In this document: positions 38,938-48,500 of the stretch, piece after piece | Layout of the letters: every line of letters starts with the position of its first letter | Position numbering within the stretch: position 1 is the stretch's first letter | Origin: an uncultured Clostridia bacterium | Lineage (GTDB): Bacteria > Bacillota > Clostridia > HGM11514 | Direction of reading: 5' to 3' | NCBI GenBank assembly: GCA_934464705.1 | Contig: CAKSKB010000020.1 | Location: 1 to 53,713, forward strand | Length of the DNA: 53,713 bases | Position numbers and translations under genes: made by a program | The notes under the pieces: generated by a model | The model's database searches: none | Told to the model about the DNA's origin: nothing | The model's input: only the letters and a program-made list of their open reading frames with translations

Positions 38938-40302
38938 CACATCCGCCTCAAAGGGAAACGCCGGAATTTCCGTTTCGTTCGTGAGGTTTCCTCCGAGGGT
39001 TCCGTCATCAGCCGAATTTATGTAGCAGTAGCGGATTTTTCTGACATTTTCGCAGTTCTTTATCACTATAAAATCCTTTCCGATAACCGATTCGGGCGTG
39101 TGGAAGTCAACACCGTCAGAGCTTACGGTCAGTCCCGAAAGTTTCGGTTCCGCCTTAAGCCCCTCCCCTGCGTGCGCAAAAAACAGCTTAATATCGCTGC
39201 CGCAGCGCTCTGTCCGCTTAATCACGGGGGCGTTCCATTCGCCGCCGTTTTTTCGGTAAACCGCAGAAAGCGCCGCCAGTGCCGCCCTTTCCGCAATCGG
39301 CGTTTTGTATTTCGGATGAATACCGCACCAGCCCTCGTCATCGCCCCTTGCGCCCATGTCTTCTGCGCTTATAAGCTCCGAAAAATCGTCCGCCCTGTCC
39401 GCTTCAAGCTGAATCTGCCGCACGATTTTGTAGTCGAACGGCGGCTGCGAAAACGGCGGAAGCATTACCGAAATCACGAGCAGATTTTCGTCGTCAAACA
39501 TTTCTCTCCACTGCGACTTGAGGTCTTTTAAAAGCAAAGGATATAAAAATGTCCGCCCCTCTGCCGAGTCGCTTTCGCCCTGGTACCATAAAACACCCCT
39601 GAATCTCAAAGGCTCAACCGGCGCCGTCATGGCGTTGTAAAAACCGCACGGAACCATCGACCATGCGCTTTTAAGCTCCTTTTTTTCTTCCTCAAACTTT
39701 GAAACGCACTCGCCGTACTCCCCTCTCGCCCGAAGGCGCTGCTCCGAAATGAAGGTCATAATGCAGTTGCCGCCCCGATAGTTTTTCACAAGCCCGATCG
39801 GCACGCCAAGGCTCTCGCCCAGAATATACCCGAAAATGCTTCCTATTGCGCTGAACCCCTGTGCGGTTTCGGCGGTCTGCTTTTTCCACTTCATGTTTTC
39901 CCTGTTTTTAAGAGGCGAAAAGGCTATTTCCTGTTCCATTTCAAGAAAGCGCACATCGCAGTTTCCGAATTTTTCCTCGTACTCCTCCGTCCCCACGCAG
40001 TAAGCAATGTCGCACTCCATGTTTGACTGCCCGGCAATAAGCCACACTTCGCCCACCGCAACATCTGAAATTCCGGCTTTTTCTCCGCCGCTCTCCGCCG
40101 TTATTACCGCTCCTTTGCACACGCCCTTAGGTGAAATCACCGCTCTCCACTCACCGTTTTCCGCCGAAACCGAAACCGATTCGCTGCGGCTTCCGCACAA
40201 AAAGGAAACCTTAACTTCGCCGCTTCCCTCGCCGCATACGATAATCTCACGCCCCTGCTGAAAAACCATGCCGTCCTGATATAAATTATAAAACTTCAAC
40301 AT
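38926..40302 (-). CDS. sialate O-acetylesterase-family (SASA) hydrolase
   Basis: The 458-aa SGNH-type protein has the nucleophile motif VWLIAGQSNMECD, then GVLWYQGESDS, and DEGWCGIHPKYKTPIAER near residue 340 supplying the catalytic Asp/His. This family removes acetyl groups from sialic acids or plant polysaccharides. There is no signal peptide, so it acts on imported material. It is the last gene of the leftward glycan cluster, separated from the previous gene by a terminator-like hairpin. Confidence 0.88.
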   Translation of the reverse strand: MLKFYNLYQDGMVFQQGREIIVCGEGSGEVKVSFLCGSRSESVSVSAENGEWRAVISPKGVCKGAVITAESGGEKAGISDVAVGEVWLIAGQSNMECDIAYCVGTEEYEEKFGNCDVRFLEMEQEIAFSPLKNRENMKWKKQTAETAQGFSAIGSIFGYILGESLGVPIGLVKNYRGGNCIMTFISEQRLRARGEYGECVSKFEEEKKELKSAWSMVPCGFYNAMTAPVEPLRFRGVLWYQGESDSAEGRTFLYPLLLKDLKSQWREMFDDENLLVISVMLPPFSQPPFDYKIVRQIQLEADRADDFSELISAEDMGARGDDEGWCGIHPKYKTPIAERAALAALSAVYRKNGGEWNAPVIKRTERCGSDIKLFFAHAGEGLKAEPKLSGLTVSSDGVDFHTPESVIGKDFIVIKNCENVRKIRYCYINSADDGTLGGNLTNETEIPAFPFEADVSLL

Positions 40303-40321
40303 ATTTTTACCTCTTTTCGGG

Positions 40322-40347
40322 AAAAGGCGGTATTTTTCATACCGCCC
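40322..40347 (-). terminator. terminator or attenuator before the esterase gene
   Basis: GGCGGTAT (40326-40333) and ATACCGCC (40339-40346) form an 8-bp stem followed on the minus strand by TTTT. It lies 19 bp before the esterase start region, so the esterase may be expressed at a lower level than the genes upstream. Confidence 0.65.
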
Positions 40348-40352
40348 TGATT

Positions 40353-42851
40353 TTAATAAACCTTATTAATAATCAAATCTATTAATTCCGTGTCCTCCGG
40401 GTCAATAAGTTCGTTTCCGCTCATCGCGATAAGACCCTTTCCGTCCCAGAAAACCTCCTTGCCGAGAGCCTCCGCCACCGCACGAAGCGGAATCACCGTG
40501 CGCTCCGAAATCACCTGCGCCGGAACATCAAGTTCCGATTCCTCACCGTTAACGGTAATTTTTTTGCTTCCTATTATTAATGCGATGTTTTTACCCTCCG
40601 CATTTATCGAAACGGTTTTCGTATCTCCGTCCCACGAAACCTCAGCACCGAAAGATTCCGCAATAAACCTTAACGGAACGAGAGTTCTGCCGTCGGAAAT
40701 CAGCGGCGAAACCTCCATGTTTTCGGGGTCAACGAAGGTGGTTTTGCCGAACGCCTCCGCCCTCGGTGAGCCGACGAACAAAATAACCGACTTTTGAAGA
40801 ATTTCGTCGGCGTCCTTTCTCAGACCGATTTTTTCGGTCGGAATATCCTTCCATTCGGGCAGTTTTTCCTTGATTTCACTGCCGCTTTTGACCGAGAAAT
40901 CGCCGTCCTTGTAGCCGCCGAAAGACGATGCGTCCGAAACCGTGATGTTGTTTTCAACCGTACCGTACTGCCGAACGAGGGGGTCAAGGTCGGGCTCGTC
41001 AGTTTTGTAGCAAACATTGTTCTTAATCACATTGTATTTCGGAAGGTCGGGCTCATCATCACGCATTGCGGCAAGCTCGGGGTACTTTTCAAGCCAGACG
41101 CCGCTCTTGTACGGCAGCTTTTCGAGCTTGTCCCACGCCCATTTGCTTGCGTCCGACAGCCACGACCAGCTGCCGCCCCAGGTGCCTCTTGCGTCCATCG
41201 AGAAGGGATATTCGCACTCAAGCATGAGGTTGTTTTCAAAGGTGTTGTTTCTGCCGCCGCCGTAGAGCGCAACGGCACTTACTCTGTAGAAAATGTTGCC
41301 GTAAACCGCAGTGGAGCAGTGGCGGTCGTCAAGGTACACCGCCTGAATTTTCATGCCCTGATTTGACTTAATCGCCTTCATGTCATGGAAGTAGTTGTAA
41401 CGGATTATATTGCCCCGGTTGTACATAACCTGCCCGGTGTAAACCGCGCCGGAATCGGAGGAATCCTTGCAGACATCGTAAATTTCGTTGTATTCCACAA
41501 TGTGTTCCTGCCCTGCGTAATTCAGCGCAAAATGCGGAGCGTTGTGGATTTTGTTGTGGCTGATTACTGCGCCGACCCCACGGAAATCGATTGCGGACTG
41601 ATAAGTCTTTCTTTCCCTTCCGTAGTCCTCAATGTGGTTGTTGGTAACTATGTTGCCCGAGGGCGTGAGGGTTTCGCTGTCGCCGCCGTCGATGTAGAAA
41701 ACAAGCGAGCCGTTGTGGTATGCGTGGCAATTGCGTATTTTGGAATTATCCACCCTTTCAAGCCACGCCGCAAAGTTGGAAATGTTGGTAAAATCGCAGC
41801 CGTTTATGTCGATGTTTTTGCTGTCCTTCGCCTCGATTGCGCCGCCGGTGCACTCCGCAAATGTGATGCCTCTGAATGTCAGCCCGTCTGTGCCGCTTGC
41901 CTTGAACATAGCGCCCGAGAAGCACGAAAACGCAATGTCGGCGTCTTTCAGGTCGCCGCTCGGGTAAAGGTAAAGCATGCCGGTTTCTCTGTCGAGATAC
42001 CATTCGCCGGGGGCGTCGATTTCCTCAAGAAGGTTGAAAAAATAGAATCTTCTGTCGGCATCCGCACCGTAGCCGGAATTTGAATTTGTGGTAATCGTCT
42101 TTTTGTTGTCGAAATCAATCGTCACACCGTAGGCGCCGTCGGCATAGTCATAGCGGAAAAATCCCCGAATCCACGGGTCTTCGGCTTCCTTCCAGTTGTC
42201 GATTCTCTTGTCGCTGCAGCGGAAGCTGAACGGGTGGCGCTTATCTTCGGGCGTGGTGATTCCCACGCTTTCGTCAATACCGCTTTCAATGACGGTATCG
42301 ATATTAAGATATCCCTCGTTCGGGTATCTCGCCGGAGTCATCGCCGAGCCGTTCACATAAAGCGACGGCATACCGTCACCCCAGAAATTCGCATAATAAA
42401 GGTCGTAGTATTTAAGGCTGCCGTACTCTGTTATGCCAAGGCTTTTAAGGTCAGCCTGCAAAACCTTTGAAGCGGCAGACTTGTCGCTAAGGCGTGCCGC
42501 CGCCTCATCGGAAATCTTGCCGAAAGCCGAAAACGGTATGGACTCCGATGCCTTAAACCGCACTTTTTCGCCGTGATATGCGGTGTAAACCGAACCGCTG
42601 TCGGCGCTGTCAAGTTCAATCGGCTTTGTGATAACATAGTCGCCCTCTCTGAAATACGCCGTTCCGCCGCCCGCACTTTTGAGCGCTTCTCTCGCGCGTT
42701 CAACGGTTTTGAACGGCGCAGCGATTGTGCCGGGGGCGCTGTCGCTCCCATCCGGCGAAACGAAAAATTCTGCACTTTCCTGTGCGAAACCTGTCGGAAC
42801 AAGCGTTAAGATTATAAATACGCTAAGCAATAAAGCAATTATTTTTTTCAT
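40353..42851 (-). CDS. secreted beta-helix glycan-active protein with copper-amine-oxidase-like C-terminal domain
   Basis: ATG at 42851 (AGAAAGGA upstream) starts a signal peptide (KKIIALLLSVFIILTLVPTGFA). The 832-aa protein opens with FFVSPDGSDSAPGTIAAPFKTVERAREAL, as in GH141-like and other beta-helix enzymes. A long right-handed parallel beta-helix follows to about residue 670, with repeats such as NNHIEDYG, HNKIHNAPHFALNY and NIIRYNYFHD. The C-terminus (about 690-820) has two copper-amine-oxidase-N-like halves, RTLVPLRFIAESFGAEVSWDG and RTVIPLRAVAEALG, used for surface attachment. Hydrolase activity is inferred. Its 5' end overlaps the FAD gene by 29 bp. Confidence 0.82.
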   Translation of the reverse strand: MKKIIALLLSVFIILTLVPTGFAQESAEFFVSPDGSDSAPGTIAAPFKTVERAREALKSAGGGTAYFREGDYVITKPIELDSADSGSVYTAYHGEKVRFKASESIPFSAFGKISDEAAARLSDKSAASKVLQADLKSLGITEYGSLKYYDLYYANFWGDGMPSLYVNGSAMTPARYPNEGYLNIDTVIESGIDESVGITTPEDKRHPFSFRCSDKRIDNWKEAEDPWIRGFFRYDYADGAYGVTIDFDNKKTITTNSNSGYGADADRRFYFFNLLEEIDAPGEWYLDRETGMLYLYPSGDLKDADIAFSCFSGAMFKASGTDGLTFRGITFAECTGGAIEAKDSKNIDINGCDFTNISNFAAWLERVDNSKIRNCHAYHNGSLVFYIDGGDSETLTPSGNIVTNNHIEDYGRERKTYQSAIDFRGVGAVISHNKIHNAPHFALNYAGQEHIVEYNEIYDVCKDSSDSGAVYTGQVMYNRGNIIRYNYFHDMKAIKSNQGMKIQAVYLDDRHCSTAVYGNIFYRVSAVALYGGGRNNTFENNLMLECEYPFSMDARGTWGGSWSWLSDASKWAWDKLEKLPYKSGVWLEKYPELAAMRDDEPDLPKYNVIKNNVCYKTDEPDLDPLVRQYGTVENNITVSDASSFGGYKDGDFSVKSGSEIKEKLPEWKDIPTEKIGLRKDADEILQKSVILFVGSPRAEAFGKTTFVDPENMEVSPLISDGRTLVPLRFIAESFGAEVSWDGDTKTVSINAEGKNIALIIGSKKITVNGEESELDVPAQVISERTVIPLRAVAEALGKEVFWDGKGLIAMSGNELIDPEDTELIDLIINKVY

Positions 42852-44712
42852 TTTTAGATTCCTTTCTGTCAAAATATCGTTTTATAAGCCCCGAAAGCGA
42901 GTTTTTGTAAACCCCTCCGCGGCACTCCTCAAGGCACTTTCTGCCGCCTTCGCACCCGATAAGCCATGGGTCAAATTCGTCGGTGTGCAGACGGGCGGCG
43001 ATTTTCAGAACAGACGATACCGCCAGCGTGAAAAACAAAAATTCCCAGTCGCAGCGGGCGCCGAAATATGCGCTCCCGTCAATCGGCATTTTCGCCGCAT
43101 ATTCCGCCGAGTTTGAGGCGGCTCTCATTAAAATCCGTGCGTCGCCCTTATCGCCGAGCCTTCCCAGAATACAAAGTGCGGCGGTGTACGGCTGATAGCA
43201 AAACGCACTGTAAACAGGTTCCGGCAGCTCCTCCGGACCGCCCTCAATAATCGCCCGAAGCTCCGGCAGAACCGTTTTGCTCCCCATAAGCCCCAGGGCA
43301 ATCACGCTGTTTTGGCGGAGGGTGCCGTTTTCGTCATTGCGCCACTTCATCAGCGCCTCGGTAAGACCGTCGGTTTTTTCCGTCCGCACCGCCCAGAAGG
43401 CAAGCTTGGGCTGCTTACATTCAAGCCCTGCCCTGATTTCGGCGAGCGTTTTCGGCAAAGCCACGCTTCTGTAACTTTTTCCTACGGGGTCTTTGAGGTC
43501 GCCTATGCCGATGTTGTCCGCTTCGCAGAAACAGCCGAGCTCGGCGAGCCTTTTTTGAAGCGCCGCACGGTCAAGCGCTCTCAGAGAGCAGTTGTTTTTT
43601 GCCGCCGCAGCCGCCGCAACCCCTGCCGCCGTGCCGCATTTTTCCATGTTGCGCCTCATTCTTACACACCCGAGAAGGTCGTAGTCCACTCCCACGCCCT
43701 TGCACGCAGCCGCAATGCCTTCAAGACCTTTCGGGAGCAGCGTCCCGAGCGGAATCCCGAGTGAAATGCCGTAAAAATACAGAGCCGATATAAGACGCCA
43801 GTCCTGGTTGATTTCGTCGGAATTTGCAATGTCGAAATTGGGGTCGTCAACCTGTGAAAAGCCGTAAAACAGCGGATTTTCCGCCCTGTACCCTTCTGCA
43901 TAAGCGGAAAGGGTGAGGGTTTCGTCCGCCTCTATCCTCGGGGCGCCCCTCTCGCCGAGAACGGAAGACAGGCAAACCGTTCGCCTTTCCCCCTCGTACC
44001 GGTCAAAAAGAACGGGCGGCGCCGAGGCGCTTTCGAGTACAACCTCCGAGAATTTGGCGGAATCACAGGTGTTTTCGATGCTGCAGTGGTTCCATACATT
44101 GTGCAGCTTGCCGTTCCAAAGGATAGTCGAAGCGTTTGAGCAGACTATGAATTTGCCGTCATTATTTCTGCCCGAAACGACCCTTCCGCCCGCCATGCGC
44201 ACCATCACAACATCGCCCGTGCAGTCAAGCAGCACACGGCAGCGGATGTTAATTTTTTCGCCGCCCGAAAAGCAGCAAACGCCAACGATAGTGTTTCCGT
44301 CCGTGTAAACCCCGAGCGGAACCGTGCCGTAAAGAAGGCGGCAGCCGCTTTCAATAAGATTTTTTTCAAGAACATACGCCGTAACCGCCGCCGGATAGCT
44401 TGATTTTCCATTGCCGCCCACGGTTTCGAGGTAGCCTTTTTTCATCATTTCACGGCATTCGGCGTTGATTTTTTCGCCGAGCCCCCCGGGAATCCCGTAA
44501 TAATAATCCCAAACGCAGCCGGAAGTTGCAGCGCCGCCTGCGGAGTTTCCTCTGTCGAATGCGATAACGCGTGCGCCCTCGCCCGCCGCCGAAATCGCCG
44601 CCATCGTGCCTGCGGTGCCGAGCCCCGCAACCACGACATCGGTTTCGTAATCGAACACGGGCGATGTGGCTTTTTTCTTCGGTTTTCCTTCCTCTAAATA
44701 GCTGAAATACAT
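42823..44712 (-). CDS. FAD-dependent oxidoreductase (FAD_oxidored) with HEAT-like tail
   Basis: The 629-aa protein has a dinucleotide-binding motif VVVAGLGTAGTMAAISAAGEGARVIAFDR and GNSAGGAATSGCVWDYYYG, typical of the PF12831 family. Residues about 450-610 look HEAT-like (GTLRQNSVIALGLMGSKTVLPEL, AALCILGRLGDKGDARILMRA). It has no signal peptide. Such oxidoreductases occur in glycan-degradation loci and may oxidise sugars, but no substrate is established here. It overlaps the next FAD-type gene by 19 bp. Confidence 0.82.
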   Translation of the reverse strand: MYFSYLEEGKPKKKATSPVFDYETDVVVAGLGTAGTMAAISAAGEGARVIAFDRGNSAGGAATSGCVWDYYYGIPGGLGEKINAECREMMKKGYLETVGGNGKSSYPAAVTAYVLEKNLIESGCRLLYGTVPLGVYTDGNTIVGVCCFSGGEKINIRCRVLLDCTGDVVMVRMAGGRVVSGRNNDGKFIVCSNASTILWNGKLHNVWNHCSIENTCDSAKFSEVVLESASAPPVLFDRYEGERRTVCLSSVLGERGAPRIEADETLTLSAYAEGYRAENPLFYGFSQVDDPNFDIANSDEINQDWRLISALYFYGISLGIPLGTLLPKGLEGIAAACKGVGVDYDLLGCVRMRRNMEKCGTAAGVAAAAAAKNNCSLRALDRAALQKRLAELGCFCEADNIGIGDLKDPVGKSYRSVALPKTLAEIRAGLECKQPKLAFWAVRTEKTDGLTEALMKWRNDENGTLRQNSVIALGLMGSKTVLPELRAIIEGGPEELPEPVYSAFCYQPYTAALCILGRLGDKGDARILMRAASNSAEYAAKMPIDGSAYFGARCDWEFLFFTLAVSSVLKIAARLHTDEFDPWLIGCEGGRKCLEECRGGVYKNSLSGLIKRYFDRKESKNEKNNCFIA

Positions 44713-45467
44713 TGATGTCCCTCCTCAAAAGCCGTAAACAGATCGCCGTATGACGCCGAAGGCATCCAGATTCGGTGCGGTGAAATTTCAACCCTGACCG
44801 GTTTTTCAAAATCATAGCAGAACTCCTCCGCCACCGCCGCAAGACGGGCTTTTTTGAGCGAAAGTGTTTCAAAGGTCTCCGCCATCAGCCGCCTTCCTTC
44901 CGAAATATCGCATGAAAACGGAACTTTAAGCTCCATAACCGTTTCCCCGGCAAATCTTCCGCTGCGGAAGGTTATGTTTTCCGAATCCTCGCCGCCGCCA
45001 CCCACAAGCATAGCGCAAATGCTCTTTTGTATGCGCACACCGTCCGCTGCGCCGTGCAGCACACCCAAGGGAGTGGTATCGAGAAGGTTTTCCGCAAAAA
45101 TGTGCTCGATACCGCTTTCGCCGCAGAATGACACAATGTACCCGCCGTCCGAGGGCTTGATTTCAAAAACCGTTGACGCAAACCGAAGATGGGCGCCCGA
45201 CGCTTTTAAATAAGAAGCCAAAATCCCGGAAACCGGGAACAGGTGCATTTTGCCGTCATCCGAGATAAGATTTCTTTTTTTCATGTCATTGTAAAGTATA
45301 GCAGAAGCGCCGGAAGGCGTATTTGCCTTCCGGTGCCTGAAAGCCTGTACAAATTCCGAACCCGGCACAATCCCGGGCTCTATAACTGCCGAATCTTTTT
45401 CTGCGGCAACAGCTGCGCCGCTGCCCAGAACGCTTGCACCGATTACAAGCTGTGAAATATGTTTCAT
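44694..45467 (-). CDS. FAD-binding oxidoreductase-like protein, short
   Basis: ATG at 45467 follows GGAGGC. The 257-aa product begins with a Rossmann-like LVIGASVLGSGAAVAAEKDSAVIEPG, where the usual GxGxxG is altered to GASVLGSG. Further on, NLLDTTPLGVL and RFASTVFEIKPSDGGYIVSF resemble the FAD-fold second half. It is much shorter than the neighbouring oxidoreductase and may act as its partner subunit. A perfect 9-bp hairpin (CCGGAAGGC 45310-45318, GCCTTCCGG 45325-45333) lies in its coding region. The 45468-45574 gap holds a GCCGCA/TGCGGC palindrome (45507-45522). Confidence 0.65.
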   Translation of the reverse strand: MKHISQLVIGASVLGSGAAVAAEKDSAVIEPGIVPGSEFVQAFRHRKANTPSGASAILYNDMKKRNLISDDGKMHLFPVSGILASYLKASGAHLRFASTVFEIKPSDGGYIVSFCGESGIEHIFAENLLDTTPLGVLHGAADGVRIQKSICAMLVGGGGEDSENITFRSGRFAGETVMELKVPFSCDISEGRRLMAETFETLSLKKARLAAVAEEFCYDFEKPVRVEISPHRIWMPSASYGDLFTAFEEGHQCISAI

Positions 45468-45574
45468 AAAAGCCTCCGTAAAAGTGTTGGAAAGAATTTG
45501 CCCGGAGCCGCAAATCTGCGGCCCCAAACAAACAATAAAGGAGAGAGATATAAGCTTATTTGTCTAAAAGGCGT

Positions 45575-48500
45575 TTAGCCGAGCAGTCGCCTTACAATAC
45601 TTGCCGCCTGCGCACGGGTTGCGTTGGCATTCGGTGCAAATGTACCGTCGCCCATGCCGGAGATTAAGCCGACAGATGAAGCCGTATCAACCGCCGCTTT
45701 TGCCCAGTCAGCAATTTTGGCTTTATCGGTGAATTTATCGATTCCGCCGTTTGCGCCCTTGCCTTCAAGATAGGAATAAGCGTTCACAATAATTACTGCC
45801 ATTTCCTGTCTTGTGATATTATCGTTTGGTCTGAAATAGCCGTCATATCCGGAAATTATACCGGCTTCCGAGCAAGCGCCCACATACGGTGCGAACCACT
45901 CGCCGTTTACATCTTTATAATCTGCCGTTTTGTCCGAAAGCTTAAGTGCTCTTGCGATAATTGCGGCAAACTCCGCTCTTGTGATGTTGCGGTCGGGGTC
46001 GAAGAGAGTATCCGAAACACCCGAAACTATGCCTGCCTTGTTCATTGCCAAAACATCAGCTGCCGCCCAGTGCCCTGCCATATCCGTAAACGGATTTGAG
46101 ATACTCGGATTTGTGGTTTCACCTGAATAGAATCCGTTTGTTCCCTTGTTACCGGAAGGCTTTGTCACACCGCCGCCGTTTCCTCCGCCGGGGGTTACGG
46201 AAGGCTCTTCGGGCTGCACCGAAGACTGAACATAAGTAACAATTCTTGTGAGCCTGTCGGTGTAGATAACGAGGTCATCGCCGACTTTTATTCTTACGGC
46301 AACCGATTTAAGCCCGGCTTTTGCCGCCTCGAAGCTGTCCTCTTTTATAACCGTGTTAATCGGAACATACTTTGAGCCGTCAAAGTACGCCGCACGGCAG
46401 CTGCCCTGACCCTTAAGAACGATTCTTACAAGCCCGTCGGCACCCGTTACGCTTTCGCTGCCGTAGATATTTTTGATTTCCGCATTTGCGATGCTGACAG
46501 ACGCTGCCGTATCAATGAACGGAAGTGTAAATCTGCCGCCGACCTTTGTTCCTCTCGGAACGAAAAGTTCGGAACCGCTTGATTTAACGCTGATTTCGGG
46601 AAGTTCCCTGTCCTTATCCGCAATCAGGTTTATGTCAGATACACCGCCCGGCACGGTAAGGTTTGCCCTCGGAATATCATAGCGGATTTCGGTGTCGGCA
46701 TTTATCTCGCCGCTGTCTGAAACGCTTGCGAGGAATGCGGCAACCGCATTTTTAAGCACAAGAGTATTTCTGTCAACATCGGGCTGAGCGGAAAGAGAGT
46801 CATCATATACCGCTTTTGCGCCGGAGAGCGCCTTTTCAAGCTCTGTCTTGCTCGGGTACTGCCCGTAGCCCGTGCCGATTACCGCACCTTTGAGCACGCC
46901 TTCCGCATTGCCGATTGCCTCTGAAAGCGCCGATTTATCGACTGTGACGGGCGAAATCGTCATGTTGCAGTTGTTTGCATAGAAGCTTATATAGCCGTCA
47001 TTCCCGTAAAGATTGTCGGTCGGGATAACCTTGTCTATAACCTTTTCGCCGTCAACCGTGAGGATATATTTAACCGAATTGTCGCTGCTGTCATACACGC
47101 CGACCGAAACAGTGTGAACCTTGCCCGGGTCAAGCACTGTGTTGGGGTACGATTCCAAAATCTGCGCTGAAGTCCACTTCTGATACTCCAAGGTTTCGTC
47201 CTTAATCCAGAGAAGGTAACCGCTGTTGTTTTTCCATATAAAATCATTCGGGTTTGCCAGTCTGAACAAAAATGCATTGTCTACGCTTTCGCCGCTCTTA
47301 ATCTTATCGTATTTTACATTGAATGTGAATATTTTGTTTCTGTATTTTGCGCCGGTATAGCTTACCGACGAGCCGTCTTTGAGCGTCATGGAGCCGTCCG
47401 AAAATTCGGGAGCGTCGCCGCCGAAGGCGGTCCAGTTAGCCGTATCCTTAAGAATATCGTTCAGCATGAGATATTCGAGAAGCGATATTTTTTCGGTTTC
47501 AAAAACGCTGATTGCAAGCCTTAATGCATTTTCGGCGTCGTTAACCTCGTACTGGTAAAGCCCTTCGGTTTCCGTTACTTTTTTAGCCGTATCGACCGCC
47601 GATTTAAGAGCGTCAACCGCCGATTTCGGGTATTCCCCGTCACCTGTGCCGACAACCGCCCCCGAAAGAAGCTTTTCGGCATCGTCTATAGCCGCTTCGA
47701 GTTCCGAAAAATCAATATCGGATTCAGCCGGAACGAAAACAGATTCGCTCGTAACCGCCTCGCCGTCAAGCCCCTTTGAATCGTAAGGCGTAACGGTGCA
47801 GCGGATGTACTTGCCCTCTCTGCCGGAGGTGGGCAAATCGTAAACTCCGCCGTCGGTAAGCTTTGTAAAGCTGCCGTTTTTAGAGTTTGAGATGTACCAT
47901 GTAACGGCCGTTCTGCCCTCACGGTCGCCGTCCTTGTCGGAAAATTCATACGAAGGCACGGCATATCCCTTTTTGAACCTTATTTTAAGATTGCCGATTT
48001 CGGGCTCCGCACCGCCGACGGTTTCGGTTTTTCCGTCCCTTTCAAACGGCTGCACGCCGATGTCTGACATATCGATATTTTCAAAGTCCGCCGCTGTTTT
48101 CTTAACCTTTGAAAGACCATCTGCCGTAAGGCTGAAATCACCGTTTTCATAATCTTTGAAAAGCGTGCCGGCATCGTTCATATCGGCAAAGAATGTGTTT
48201 TCCTCAAAGCCGTTTGCGCTCGCCGGTTCAAGCCCTGCCGTGCTGCTCTTTGAACCGACCATAACATTGTTTTTGAACATGTTGAGGTCCGACGGAGCGT
48301 TTTCCTCCGCAAGCTTTTCAAGAGCCGCTTTGTCCTTGTTTCTGTCAAGGTCCTTCATGTTTTTGTTGTAGAAATCGATGCTGAACACATCGAAAAAGCC
48401 TTCCCACGGGGTACCCTTGTATTTTTCGGCATTTTTCGGGTCGGAAATCTGCGCACCTACGCTCTTCCAGTTTGCCTCGGTGTAGCTTCCGCCGTGGGTG

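Noticed and set aside
41385..42083. A 232-codon frame opposite the beta-helix gene
   Set aside because: It is a shadow of the secreted protein reading frame, and no promoter or ribosome site is seen.
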